NCBI RefSeq assembly: GCF_000143535.2
Contig: NC_037310.1
Span: forward strand, 3,906,001 to 3,970,000
DNA: 64,000 nt
Source: Botrytis cinerea B05.10
Taxonomy: Eukaryota > Ascomycota > Leotiomycetes > Helotiales > Sclerotiniaceae
Reading direction: 5' to 3'
In this document: positions 43,078 to 56,915 of the stretch, piece after piece
Position numbering within the stretch: position 1 is the stretch's first letter
Layout: each line of letters begins with the position of its first letter
Notes under the pieces: model-generated
What the model saw: only the letters and a program-made list of their open reading frames with translations
What the model was told of the DNA's origin: nothing
The model's database searches: none
Program-made: the position numbers and the translations under genes

Positions 43078-44780
43078 ACAAACTACCTAACCTTGAGACA
43101 AAGCGCCGGATGTTATATTGAATCAGACTCTCAAGTCTTGAGCCCTGCAGGTTAACACGCATGAGCACTTCCTTTCGACACCTGCAGCTAGTTGTCATGC
43201 AATATCGTCTAGCAAGCACCATTCACCCCTCCAACAACACTGCCAACAACACCGCCAACAAGAAAGACTATGTGGATGTTGAGGAAGCGTAACGACGGGA
43301 TAATCCACTTGACAAACATGGCAGACATTCAACGCAAGTAGAATATGCATCCAAGGGTGGACTTCCAGGTAGCATTTCAGCTCACAATACATGCGGCAAT
43401 TCTGCAATCTAGGGAAAAGATTACGTCACGTCAAGCTCAATTATGGGGGCATTATCATCGCAAAGGGTTGACACACACACACAGAGCATCGAATGATCTC
43501 AGCTTCATTCATAGCTGTACATTTTCGCTCGGGTCAAAAAAGTTGTCTGCAGTTCCAACCTCTCAATAGAAAACTTTGTTTTTTTTCGCCTCACAGCAAC
43601 ATAAGAGAAGGATCAAAACGCCGAGAATTCAATAAGGCTCGCACTATTGAGACGCACGGAATTGACCAACCTCTCTTGTGGCGTCTTCTAATTGGGTTTG
43701 CGAATAGAAAAGACCAACAACAATGGTGCTAATACGGTACCATTTTACGTAGAATACCCATACCGGTCGATCGGAAGTAGCCTTTCGTCGTGCATTCGAC
43801 CTAGCAGTAGCAGATAAATCTGATTGAGTAAATCTGATCCTCTAATGTGACTTCCATTTCCATTCCCATTTCGTTGTCTTACTGTCAGATGCTCTTGGCA
43901 CGAGTCAATACACAACAATATCTCGCGAATCGGCTTGGGCCAAAGTTCGAAAAGAACAAACATTCGAAAGAATGAAAAGTCTTTCATTTATTGTTTGATC
44001 TGAATTTCAATTACGACTTGATTTATGGTTTCAAGCGCCGAAGTCCATGTTTCAATCGAGGGCCTCGGAGGTTTAACAATAGCACGGTTGAGTCAAGTGG
44101 CTCAGTTGCGTACATCACAAAACTCAATGTTTTGGATCAGCAGACTAGTACTATGGCTAAGGTACAACATCAAGACTTTCTCCACAATTACAAAGCAAGG
44201 TAACTAACTACCTAGGTACTAATCGCAACATGCGTCACACGAACTATAGAAATCAAAAGTGTCAAATGGTGGAGGTGAATTGTTCAGGCCATTCCTACAT
44301 GACCACAATATGACATAGTCTATTTGTCAATTCAGAGACATCACACGCCTCGATGAGTAAAAGATATCTCGCTCGTCCAATGCAAACTATTCCTTGAGTT
44401 TTCTTTCGAATACCTAAGTATCAAGTGATCTTCATTGTGCCGTTGATTTGCGCTCTTTCCTGTGGAAACCCGCAGCTCCTCATCCCAAAGTGTCCAAACT
44501 ACCTTATTAAGTTGAGACCTTGAAAATTGCAGAGAATTGGGCTTTACATACATGGCACATACTACCACCCATTTACAGTCTTGCAAATATTGACAGCTGC
44601 TGGGTCCACACTTTCAACGCGCGCTGACCTTGTTTCATTGATTCTTGAACCTCTTGTGTGCTGGAACACCTAGCCTCTCTCTTCACGAAACTGAATAAAA
44701 GGATTGAATAAATCCGCTTCCCAGAAGTAACTTGGGACCCATCCACTCAGGCTCTTCTTTCCACTTTTACAAAACTCACG
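43078..44780. other. Intergenic, upstream of GH76
   Basis: About 1.7 kb with no supported gene. Minor features are a CAACAAC-rich patch near 43225-43255 and an ACACAC run near 43470. Confidence 0.5.
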
Positions 44781-46025
44781 ATGCGTCGCTCGCTTGTTTC
44801 TCTGTGCTGTGTACTTGGCTTAGCTGATATAGCTACCTCACAATCTGCCACCTCGCAGCAATCTACTGCCAATGCAGAGGCTGCTTTCAAACAGTTGCAA
44901 ACATGGTACAACACCACTTCTGGACTCTGGACCACAACAGGATGGTGGAATTCGGCCAATTGCTTAACTGTTATTGGTGATCTCGCCGCCGTCGATTCAA
45001 ATGTCAGGTCAGCCGTCACCAGTGTTATGTCAAACACCTTTATTCAAGCCCAAAAGACCAACCTACAAATGATGAAAGTCGTGTTAACCGACTATAACTA
45101 TCTATCAATGTATGGAGATTCTACTAGCGCCATGAAAAGTCTTGCTCTGGCAAGTGAATTCCAAGTACACGTAGCAACAACTGTGAATCCTACGGGTTTC
45201 TTGAACGATTATTACGACGATGAGGGTTGGTGGGCATTAGGTTGGATTCAAGCGTACGATCTTACAGGAAACGGCGACTATTTGACCATGGCCGCGGATA
45301 TTTTTGCCGACATGAAAAATGGCGCCACCACACCTTGCTCAAATGGCGCTGCCGGAATTTGGTGGGACAAACCAAATACATATGTGAACGCCATTGCGAA
45401 CGAACTATACTTGAGCGTGGCTGCTCATCTTGCGAATCGTGCAAGGGGATCCGATAGGTCTAATTATTTGGCCGTTGCGAAAAATCAATGGACTTGGTTT
45501 CAAGGGACTGGAATGATCAATGCACAAGGAACCATCAACGATGGATTGACAAGTGCGTGCCAGAACAATGGAGGAACCGTCTGGAGTTACAATCAAGGCG
45601 TTGTTCTCGGAGGACTCGTCGAACTTTCTAAGGCAACAGGTGACTCGAGTTATCTTAGCACCGCGAAAAGCATCGCCACAGCGGCAATCAATGCACTTTC
45701 CGACTCAAACGGAATCCTCCATGACGCATGCGAACCGAACTGTGGAGCAGATGGTGCGCAATTTAAAGGAATCTTCATGAGAAATCTCCAGAAACTTCAT
45801 CAAGCATCGCCCGATTCAAGTTACCTAACATACATTGCAAATAATGCAAACAGTATATGGGCAAATGACAGAGATACAAAGAATAATATCTTGGGTGTTA
45901 ATTGGGCAGGACCATTTATCGCGCCAGGAGATGCAAGTACCCAAAGCTCAGCGCTGGATGCTCTTGTAGCAGCGGTTGCGGTGGGTGGCGGTGGGATTGC
46001 GAAGGCAAGGAGATGGGTTGCTTGA
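44781..46025 (+). CDS. GH76 endo-alpha-1,6-mannanase-like (414 aa)
   Basis: Single exon with a signal peptide (MRRSLVSLCCVLGLADIATS). The GH76 catalytic Asp pair lies in YYDDEGWWALGWIQAYD (Asp146/Asp147). Other (alpha/alpha)6 barrel elements: GLWTTTGWWNSANCL, GIWWDKPNTYVNAIANELYL, VWSYNQGVVLGGLVELSKAT, and QFKGIFMRNL. Fungal members either digest mannan or, when GPI-anchored (DFG5/DCW1), cross-link wall proteins. Here there is no clear GPI signal: the tail is short and Arg-rich (KARRWVA), so a free secreted hydrolase is more likely. The end region is Ala/Gly-rich. Confidence 0.9.
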   Translation: MRRSLVSLCCVLGLADIATSQSATSQQSTANAEAAFKQLQTWYNTTSGLWTTTGWWNSANCLTVIGDLAAVDSNVRSAVTSVMSNTFIQAQKTNLQMMKVVLTDYNYLSMYGDSTSAMKSLALASEFQVHVATTVNPTGFLNDYYDDEGWWALGWIQAYDLTGNGDYLTMAADIFADMKNGATTPCSNGAAGIWWDKPNTYVNAIANELYLSVAAHLANRARGSDRSNYLAVAKNQWTWFQGTGMINAQGTINDGLTSACQNNGGTVWSYNQGVVLGGLVELSKATGDSSYLSTAKSIATAAINALSDSNGILHDACEPNCGADGAQFKGIFMRNLQKLHQASPDSSYLTYIANNANSIWANDRDTKNNILGVNWAGPFIAPGDASTQSSALDALVAAVAVGGGGIAKARRWVA

Positions 46026-47019
46026 CGTGTATGAGAGGTTTATGGAGAATTGAGAAGTCAAAATTTTGAAAGATAATAAGAAGCAATGGAGTTTGGGCGT
46101 AAACGCTGATAGGCGTTGGGTATGACTATTACGGAACTTGTATTAATATTTCAGGAGTTCCACAGGATGGATATCAGATTTTATTACGGATATTGGATAG
46201 GCTACCGGTGGCACTTCCATATTGATACCTTTTTACTTTGAATTAAATATCGAATTGAACCTATGAAAAATCCCCTAAGTTTCCACAGGCAGCAAGCTTT
46301 TTCTTTTCGTGATAAGTCGGAAAATACCCAAGCACCAATCTGTGTGGCAGCAGCAAAAACTTCAGAGTAATAGACGAAAACTTACATCAAACGCATAAGA
46401 CACGTTTTAGACATGATAAATATTTTATAGCGAAATCAATAGGAATAAATACATACATATAGAACTCATCCTTGCACTTGTCCAAGCTGTGCATTGAACA
46501 TTGTCCGAGCACTACCAATCTAGTGGACGAATATCTTCAAAAGATAAGAGACCCTCGAGCCTTAGGATCGGAGCACTACATGCTCAGGCAACTTGGCTAC
46601 TGATACATGTAATGGATAGAGTCTCGACACCATGGATTCAGAGACGGGCTTCGTTTCTAAGTGCGCGGTTTGTTGCAATTTGTTGGATCTTGTCGCTGTT
46701 AAAGCTATAGTTGCGTTTCGTTTCATAGACACGAGAGAATAGAGAGAGGAAGAGAAAATGCAGTGTGTATCATGATAGGGCATTATTCGTTATTACTGTT
46801 CAATCATCAATTACCAATACGGCGTCTACCAAAATGTCTGTCTGTCTGTCTGTCTGTGTATCCGTATATGCCTGTTTGTACATCAAGATCTATCCAGTAA
46901 TATTTTCTCTCATCCCATTATTATCAACGATCTTTTGTCTGCTCTCCTCCTCAATTATCCAATCTATCTATCAACCCCCTTCATATTAACCCCTGATTAA
47001 AATCCAGAAACGATTAAAT
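46026..47019. other. Convergent spacer with tetranucleotide repeat
   Basis: About 1 kb between convergent wall-related genes. A (TGTC)n microsatellite of about 5.75 units lies at 46835-46857. No gene seen. Confidence 0.5.
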
Positions 47020-48051
<1,032 letters not shown>

Positions 48052-49730
48052 TACGAATATAAAAAAGAATTTGAAGATGGGAGAAAATTGATGAATGAAA
48101 ATTTGGAAAGAGTGTAAGTTGGCAAAGCCTGAGTTGTACTAAAGAGCGTGGGTGGTCAATAAAACCAAAAGGATGATATTCTTGATTCTTGATTAGAGAA
48201 AATATCTGACGGACGAAGGATTGGATATAGAGTGGGTAGTTTGGATGTTTTTGTATTCATCGACCATCAACATCATAATCTAACTAACTCCCTTGGACCA
48301 AATCACATTTAGTCATAAGTAATGTGTAGGTAGGATGCAAACTTACGGCACATGCTTGTGTAATTTCCCTTCATACCCCTGATTTTAGTCCTGATCTTAC
48401 TTGCCTCGATCCCATCAAATCAACGCCAAGGGCACAACCTATGAGGCACAGCTAAAATAAGATGGTAAGCTGGAAACGATGGATATTTGGGATGAACGGA
48501 TGGATAAATTCATAGGTTAAACTTTTTCTATATTATAGTAATCCATACATCAACACGTCGAGAAATTGTGTTGAGTGGGGATATATACAACAAGTCTCTA
48601 ATAACATCGGATGATATAGACATGATTGTGTTTTATCTCCATGATATTTATATGAAACAGCGTGAACGACAATAGAATTTTTCGACTTTCGAACGATATA
48701 AGGCTGCTTCAACGCCCTGGCTGATTGACAAGTGTAGCGGGGTGTCGATCTAAAGCACCCCTGATGAAAAAGCAAACAATAGACTAAGGCTAGATGCATA
48801 CAATAGATAGTCTTGATAGTCTCGGTGGACCTGCAGTTATCCGGTCCCACGCAGCCGAATGTATCCAATCTCTAGCCAATCTGTCTCTGTTCGTTCACTT
48901 TGGTGATACAGAGCGACATGACCTACCAGGTACATCACGATTAACCGTAATTACCATGCATCACAATGTTTGGGTGGCCAACCTCAGGGCACACACATCT
49001 GCACACACCATTCAATCCAAATCAATGGTTCAAGAGATAATATAATCAAGAGAGGTTTTGGTTGGAATTCTGACGATACAGCTCGTATAATTCGAATTGA
49101 GCAATTTCAATATATTGCAATGGAAGTCGACAAGGATATTATGCCATTAGGTTACCAATCAATTGTGAACCCGACGAACAGGGAAATATAAGAAGGAGAA
49201 AAAGAAAATTAACCGCTGGTCATTGCAAAAGTTTAATTTCCACAAGGATATGCACGACGATGCACAACGCCGCACGTCCGGTTAACGGGGTCTAAACGGG
49301 GAAAGGCGTGGACATGTCTGGCAAGTTTCTACCGAAAATGTGATTGAGATTGAGTTTTGGGGTAAGCAAATATTGGGGAACTTTGCTACAATAGCTCAAT
49401 ACCATGTCAGTCTGCCTGTGATCAGGATAAGGTTATGTGCTTAAACGCCTTATGGAGTAGTTGTGCCAGTCAGAGCAGTCGATCAGGCACACCGAACATA
49501 GTAAAGCAGCTCCTGGAGCTTGAACGGATCTGAAGGATTGCTGATTGACTGGAAGTAAATACCGGACTCTTAGGACGGACATATCGATATTATACACAAA
49601 AGATACCCGAACCAGCCAATGAAAGTAACTCGGGGTAAAGTCGTAAAGTCTGACCATCTTACCACATCATCCTTTCTCCATCGTCTACAAAGTAAATACA
49701 CGACGTATAGTACTCCAATACAGATTGATC
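48052..49730. other. Intergenic region
   Basis: About 1.7 kb, with the wall-protein promoter at its lower end. Several short frames, none supported. Confidence 0.5.
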
Positions 49731-51707
49731 TCATGCGAACCCGTACATTTCCTTGATGATATCGCTTGCCTTCTCTGCAACAGCATACAATGTACTTGTC
49801 AAGTGTCCACTAAGCTGATGAGGCAGAATGGATGCATCGACTACTCGCACATTACTGGTACGATAGACCTTCAAATTCGAATCCACGACTCCGCCAGACG
49901 TTATTCCCTGCATAGAGCACGTGCCAACAGGATGATTGTTTGAACTGACTATATTATTATTCTTTTAGCAAGTGCAATCCTGAGAGTCTAGACGGAATGG
50001 CAGCCTAGAAATCTCAAGGGGGAGAGCTTACATGTTGATTTGATCCAAGTTTCCCATTGCAGATCCGTAGCATCTTTAGGAACCACAGAAAATCCTGGTG
50101 ACACTTCCGTAAATGCATTCACCAATGCTTTGGCCGCCCAAAATTTTCGTGTCCATTTTGCAATCGCGACTTGGACTTTCAGATCAAAGTCTACAAGGAA
50201 GAAATTCGGATTAATAGCTGGATATACGGCGGGGTCCGCAGAAGAAATATGCACATTCCCTCTGGAAAATGGTAAGAGGGTCCAAAAGGCTGTGAAGAGA
50301 TATGTACCGGGTCCAGACCCGGTATTGACTGTGTTCCCAAAGATGACCTCGATATCGGGGACATTTTGGTTGATGAGATCATTTTGTATGGTTAAGAGGT
50401 AATTCATGGCGCCAGGTGAAATGGAGCTATTGATTGCTGCAGATATTGACGATGCCCAAGTACTGAGGTTCGCAGCTGGAACACTCGGGAGGATAGAAGA
50501 TAATGGAGCATATGTTACATATGGCATTGTTCCATTGTACGTGGTGTTGCTTTCATAGGCAAATGCGTTGTTAGGCTGATCTTGAAGATTTTCTCCTACG
50601 CCGGGAAGAATGATCTTGGTCGCTATACCATATTTTTGCAAGATGCTAAACTTGTTAGTCCCGTCGTCTACTCGCCATGATTTCAAGAACCTACATTGGA
50701 TTCCCGATACCAGAAAGCTCCAGAATCGCTGGGGACCTCAAACTTCCCGCAGAAACAATAACCTCCTTTGTCGCATTAATAATCTCAATTTCCCCGTTAG
50801 AGTTTAGGACCTCTACACCACCCGCCGTATATGTTGCTCCCGAATTACCGGCCCAAGCAATTCTTCTGGCAGTAGTGTTCAAAAACACATGCAGGTTTGG
50901 CCTACCCTGCACAGGATAGTAATAAGCTCTCGCGGCATCTTCTCTCACATTCTTCTCTCGGTCCAGGGTAGACGGCCCCGCCATGTATCCAGTTACATTT
51001 CCGCCATTTACATCCCGACTTCTCTTCACGCCGAGAGATTCCCACGCACTCCCCACTTGAGAGAAAAGTGTGCCGTTGTTAAGATCATACGCATATCCAA
51101 CTTTAAGTGGTCCTTTTTGTCCGTGAAACGCCGAAATATAAGATGCGCCTGCTGCTGTTTGAGGTCGAGTTGGAATCGTAAAACTCTCGCTCTTCTTGTA
51201 GTATGGATAGAGTGTAGACCAATTCCAACCGGTATTTCCAAGTCCAAGTTGCCATGAATCTATTTGTTGAGATGCTGCGCGCACGTATGTCATTCCTATC
51301 ATTGTTTAGTTGAAGGCTATAGGATACCGTTCATTTGTGAAATAACCACCATTGATCGTGCTCGTTCCCCCTAATGCTTTTCCAGCATTACAACCCAGTA
51401 TTCTACCACCAGCATACGTCTGATTCGTCGTCGCATATTGCCAGTCAATTGCTGTGTTAAGACCTAATGTGAATCCATCCACACTGCTGACATTTGCATT
51501 GTTAAGAACCGAAAAGCCAGCCTCAATTACAGCGATGGTAATGTTGGGGATTTCTGATAGACGGTTGGCAACCACGAGACCAGAGGTTCCGCCGCCGATT
51601 ATCACAAAATCATATGCAAAGGCAATGGTGTTGTAAGATGTAAACAAGTATCCCAATATAACTTGAAATACCAAGGAATGGACCGAAGAATGTTTAGACA
51701 AGAGCAT
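49731..51707 (-). CDS. Secreted GMC oxidoreductase, glucose/aryl-alcohol oxidase-like (596 aa, four exons)
   Basis: Exons 51707-51350, 51295-50695, 50645-50032, 49948-49731; all joins in phase. The start at 51707 gives a hydrophobic N-terminus before AYDFVIIGGGTSGLVVANRL, the FAD-binding fold (GGGTSG, 38-43). GMC signatures follow: GGTSTINGMTYVRAA, QGWNW-like GNTGWNWSTL, SAGSLRSPAILELSGIGNP, and GVGENLQDQP. The catalytic His pair is in NNHPVGTCS (His530) and GHLTSTLYAVAEKASDII (His573). The enzyme oxidises an alcohol or sugar with O2 or another acceptor, making H2O2; substrate not determined. Many N-glycosylation sites (NTT, NGT, NST, NIT) support secretion. Confidence 0.9.
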
Positions 51708-52297
51708 GACGGGCGACTTGCTCCGGTCAATCGTCTCTTGTGTTTTGGGAGGGGAAAGACTTGAGTTGCAATTAGAAATCGAGATTTGGCAAAGTTCACA
51801 AAACAATAGCACATATTTATATTTTTCTTACTGGACGGGACGGACCGATTCCTGTGCATGTCGTCGTTCACATATTCCAAGGCAACGAAATATGACTGTA
51901 AGGTACCCCGCACACACGGAATGGCTCACCAACCCATGTACTGTACGTAATTGATATTGATCAGTTACCCCAATCTCATTGGACCTTCTCAGTACTCGTG
52001 ATGGTTTTCTGGCAATTTAATATGAAACCAAGCCTCGCGATGATGTGAAGATTAAGAGAGAGAGTAGAAGTAGAATTGATGTATATTAAAGAACGGTTAG
52101 ACAGTTCACAATAACCACGATATCTTTTTGTTCAATTCAAACACGAGGAATAGGTGATACAAGTTCAGGCACCAACGAACCCTTAAACGTGATCAAACAA
52201 AACGCCAAATAGAGTACAGACATTAACCAAGCAAGGATTCGTGATCCTCCAAACTCCAAAGTAGTACAAAAGCCATCATCATACCAAGCCCTTAGAT
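51708..52297. other. Intergenic, upstream of GMC oxidoreductase
   Basis: 590 bp between two minus-strand genes; no gene seen. Confidence 0.5.
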
Positions 52298-53308
52298 TTA
52301 TTGGAATGAAACCTTGCCGTACTTATCCTCGACAGGTCTTTCATCGCCAAAGCAGAAGTAGCCTCTAGAACTTGGAGTCTTCGTATCTACACCTCCTTCG
52401 CTTGCCCACTGCTCCTCCATTTCTCCTCTATGCTTACTCTTTGGTTTTCCATCTCTAATGCGCACCTTCTCGAAGAACACATAAGAAGCATAGTATGCAG
52501 AACTAGTGTTTCCAGCACTTGGTCCCTTCTTGCCTAAGAAGTCATTCAAGACCTTGGATTGGATCTTCTTCTCCTCGGGGTAGGTCTTTGCAATTTCACG
52601 GAGAAAAGCAGCTTGTGTCACACCGGGTTCGCGGAGGTAGGCACGTATCTTTTTGCGAACTTCATCGCAACTATCATAGACAGGGACGGACGTTGTGGAT
52701 TCTCCATCGAGTTTAATGGCGGAAACATCAAACTTCTTCTGTTCTTCGGCTTTGCTGACCTTTGGCTTTTTGAGAGGTTTGACTCCCTGTAGCCTACTCT
52801 TTTATCAGTTGCAAGAATAGTACGACGATCCGAGTCACGTACTCTCGTTTTTTGAAGAAAGCAAACGCGTTGGTGTAAACATTGCTCTGATCTCCCTTGA
52901 ATTTGCCACTTTGGCCCATGAATGCACCGTAACTTCTGCTATTTGTGCCAATTGTTTTCTGAAATTCAGTAACTTTCATCTCACCGCTCTCGAGAAAGTG
53001 GCGAATTTTGCGACGAATTTGGTCACAATTTTGATCAACGATGTGAAGTCTTTCATCATCACTGTCGATTTCTGGTAGATTTTGTGGTTGTTCGATTTCA
53101 GACGCTTTGCGTTTGTTATCCGTAGCTGCTTTCTAGTTACAGCATTAGATTATGGATAAGGAGGAAGAAAAAGAGACGTAATTACAGATGCGGGGGGTTT
53201 GACTGGGACCTTGTCTCTTGACTTTGGAGGGGGAAGGATTGGGGCGGGGGGCGCTTTAATGTTGCTGTCTGCAACATCCAAAGGTTGCTTTTCTGCTTTG
53301 CCACTCAT
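52298..53308 (-). CDS. DUF7726 double-domain protein (302 aa, three exons)
   Basis: Exons 53308-53186, 53132-52843, 52793-52298; introns GTAATT...ACTAG (53 nt) and GTACGT...AGTAG (49 nt), all in phase. A Pro/Lys-rich disordered N-terminus precedes domain 1: CDQIRRKIRHFLESGEMKV then QKTIGTNSRSYGAFM with NVYTNAFAFFKKR. Domain 2 repeats the plan: CDEVRKKIRAYLREPGVTQA, then YPEEKKIQSKVLNDFLGKKG and SSAYYASYVFFEKVRIR. The helical, basic DUF7726 is common in Pezizomycotina nuclear-type proteins; function unknown. The linker holds a basic KPLKKPKVSKAEEQKK stretch, a possible nuclear localisation signal. Confidence 0.75.
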
Positions 53309-54007
53309 GATTAACCGTAATCGATATTGATGTTCCTCCTGCGTACGTTTTGAATAGGTGAATAATCAAAGTTATTGAGAAAAGGGAAAAGAACAAGAGG
53401 TTAAGATAAGGTTAAGGAGAGGGTGAGGGTGAGGGAAATGACGTTGTGAAACGCGAACGCGTGAATAGGGCTGGTCATGTGATCACAACATAAGCAGCAC
53501 AAGCGTTCAACTGCGATCTCTCCTCCAAAGTCACATAATCACCAAATGACCCCTATCTAATAGCCAGCTGGTATAATAACACCCTTTATCTGTGTATAGA
53601 CACTGAACTTCCAAATTGAATATTGCAGCTACAGCTTGATGAAGCTTATTCGACGAAGTATTCGAAGAAGAGCCGCAAGTTTGGCCCTTCTTCGACGAGG
53701 AGATCTTCACGCTTAGCCTTCGAGACACACACGCTTCCACTTACAAATCAAAGACAAAGATTTGTATTGAAAGGTTCCCACGAATTTCAGATCCCATTGA
53801 GTTAGTGCCCGAATTTTCTTGAAACATGCGCTTGTTAGACTTGGAGTAAACATTTGCAGACAATGAGAAACTCCACTTGCTTCACAAACAGCACGAGGAT
53901 ATATTAAGCTACGATCGTAATACCGCCAACTGTTCAGGCTACGCTCAGCCTTCACATCTCTCTTCCCTATCCGCCTGAAATTCCCTCACCAATACCCAAC
54001 CTCCCAT
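53309..54007. other. Intergenic region
   Basis: 700 bp between two minus-strand genes. A short run of GAGGGTGAGG-type repeats lies near 53418-53432. No gene seen. Confidence 0.45.
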
Positions 54008-56061
54008 CTACAATTCATCCTTCACATCCTTCTTAGGGTCTCCTTTAACAACTCTTTCACAAACCGCCGGAGTCCCAACATCCATCCGGTAATTACACTT
54101 CTCCATCTCCACAACCTTCCAGATCTCATCTTTCTCAGCACAAGCCAACACAACGGTCGTAGCCCTATTCGGTCCATTCCAACAATGTTGCCCATTCTCG
54201 TATACCAAAGTGGTTCTGATTCCCTTACCAAGACCCTTACCCTCGGCATCAACTTCTTCATCAACTTCTATTTTATCAAATCGGACAAAATTACCCATGC
54301 CAGTATTTCCGCCACCTTTTTTAGATTTTTGTGACGTCTTTTCCATCCAGCAGAGTTCATAGTCATATTCACCAGAATCTTTGGACACACAGGAGCCTTT
54401 AAGAGCGCGGAAAATATCATCTACACCATAGTCTTTTTCAAGGTCGGATTTGATATCAGAGAGGGTGTTCTGTTTAGCACCAACATCATCGCTGACGGCT
54501 TGGTAAGCATTTCTCGCATCTTGGACAGATTTAGATTCGGAGCCAGAATTGGCGTTATCAGCCAAAACACCATTTTCAATGAGGATGATACGGAGATCGG
54601 TGACCTTTTGGTGAACCCAGGCACGGATGGATTCTGGGAGGTATTCTTCGAATTTGTAAACTATTTTGTGTTAGTCATGAGATAAATGATGGATAAAAAA
54701 TCTTCCAATATGATACTTCGCTTGCCCCGTGGGGACTGACTAGTGGAAATAACCACCACCTTCAAGCGCAGCAAGTTGTGGGTGTTTAGGGACTCGCCTC
54801 AACTGAAGGAGTGGAGGGAGGGGTCGGAGATAACTTACGAGCGTCAACATCGCTCTCCTCATCGTTCTCCCAGGTCTCCCACTCAATCCCGTCATTCTCA
54901 GGCTTAGCCGTCTCATCCACAGCAGCGTCTTGACTTTCAGTATCTTCTGCTTCAGAAGCATCCTTGGTAGCAGCATAATCCTCCCAAGCTTTGACTGCTC
55001 TCTTGACACCTTCGTCGTTGAAGTTAGGGTTACGCTCCTCTTTAAATCTTGCCAGAATCCCCTCCAGCTCGTTGACTTTATTCTGCAAAGCCACTTTCTT
55101 CGCTTGAACACCTGTCAAAGCATCTCTCAATTCCGTAACTCGAGTTTTGGCCATCAATGCCAAAATTGAAACCTTGCTGGTCTTCCCCTCCGAGGTCTTA
55201 ACAACCTTCCCTCTCTCCCTCCTCTCCACCTCTTCAAACTTTTGTTTGAGCTCCTCTTCTTTCTTCTCCAATTGACTAATCTCTAATTCCTTCCTGCCAA
55301 TACTCATCTGCACATCTGCTCTCAACCTCTGCGCTTGATTGACCAATTCGTCTCTCTTCTTGTTGGCCTTAACCTGTGCCTTCATCCTAATATCATCCAA
55401 TCTCCTCCACTCCTTTCCAATCTCCGCACATTTATCCACACATTTTGTTCCTCCAACATTCTCCCACTCATCACTCCCATCACAGCACAGCTCATAATCG
55501 CAGACTCCATCATTTACATACGTAAAAGGAACATAAGTTGGAATATGACCTTTGTTCTTGCAGTAATATCCTGGCAAGGCTAAACTTGTGTTGTGTGGAC
55601 TTGAACCAGTGGTGCTTTGCAATGGTTGAGGAGGGGAGAGGCTGGATAGATAAGTACAGGCGCTTGTGCCTGGCTCGTCACTCCCATCAGGACAATCGCA
55701 GTAATCGTCGTTTACTTTAGAGATATCGATTGAAATGGAGGGGTTTGAGAGACATGTGAATTTGTCTGATGATTTGTAGAATTTCGCAACTATGTAGCAA
55801 GAAATGAGATATTAGCTACTGGGTTTTCTGATGTAATTGTAACCTTTCCAGGCAGACAGCCTTCAACAGCGGTCTCCGGATGGCCAGCGAGACGGCATCT
55901 TTACCGGGAGTTTTCCTGATTCAGTTTCTCGAAAAGAAGAACAATGCTCAAATTCGTGTCTACTTACATTCAGGACCGACACCTCTTGGCCTCGAAGCTT
56001 CAGCCGCAAGAACAGAAGTAGAAATCGTGCTTAGAAGCACTAATGCTCTTGCTGCTACCAT
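54008..56061 (-). CDS. Glucosidase II beta subunit (565 aa, three exons)
   Basis: Exons 56061-55968, 55789-54839, 54660-54008, all in phase. A signal peptide (MVAARALVLLSTISTSVLAAEA) leads to SRPRGVGPEFAKFYKSSDKFTCL. Two LDLR-like repeats follow (NDDYCDCPDGSDEPGTSAC and NDGVCDYELCCDGSDEW). A coiled coil (about residues 150-260) precedes YKFEEYLPES. The MRH (mannose-6-phosphate receptor homology) region follows with Cys pairs YDYELCWMEK, YENGQHCWNGPNRATTVVLAC and NYRMDVGTPAVC. The C-terminus VKDEL is an ER-retrieval signal. It is the non-catalytic partner of glucosidase II, which trims glucose from N-glycans in ER quality control. Introns 1 and 2 are unusually long for this window (178 nt each). 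Confidence 0.93.
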
Positions 56062-56915
56062 TCTCACACAATTCCGAGACTCGGTATGTAGGCAAGCTGT
56101 ATTTTATGAATGTCAATATATATAAAGAAATTGTTGAACTATGACATTCGGAATAGGTAATCGAGATAAGCTTGAGTTCAAGCTATTTGTGGGGTACGAT
56201 ATAAAGATGCCAGCTTGCCAACTTAGCGAACAGACCTTCGATGTAACCTCAAACCTCAAACATCCAATATCCACATCCGACTGGTGATCCAGTCAATTGA
56301 TCAAGACAAAGTCAAAGTTACACAATACTATCCCGAAAAGGGTGCTGCTTGTTATGGTCGAAATATGCAGTCATTTGCTCAATAATTGATTGATGCTCTC
56401 ACTTCCGTATTCTTACACCAAACGTAATCGCGAAGATGGTGGGTAGATATACATCATACTTTCATAATGAGTCCCAAGAAATTGTTCATGCTTTTTCAAT
56501 TGTTTTCCTATGAATCTGATGAAGGCTCAAATGCATATTGCATGAGCTCTATCCTCATTTAGTACAAGTTTAAACTACAGACCACCCAATCCGCTATACC
56601 CGGCCAGCTCACTAAATATCCATCAATCCCATCCATAATAACCCAGTCCTGCTGCGCCATTAAGCTATCCCGATATGCTACATATTCCCTCCCTCCCATT
56701 CCATTGTCCCTCCTCCCCGTTGATATTGTTTTTCCAATTTTTGGTATGAAACAAACAGACACACATTCGAATTTCTTCTTTGCCGTTTTAAAAACTCCAA
56801 TATGCCGCTGCCCTATTTTGTCGCCGCGAGGCAGATGTACAAAGAAAACGGTTCATGTAAAACATTAAGATCAAATAAGTAGAAATTAACATGGGCTGTT
56901 ACCATGATATCGCAA
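56062..56915. other. Intergenic region between minus-strand genes
   Basis: 850 bp with no supported gene; includes the glucosidase II beta promoter and probably the 3-prime end of the next gene's transcript. Confidence 0.45.

Noticed and set aside
51302..51349. Splice using GGTATCC in the GMC gene (retaining GYFTNER)
   Set aside because: It gives the wrong phase; a GTGGTT donor earlier restores STINGMTYVRAA, the expected family sequence.
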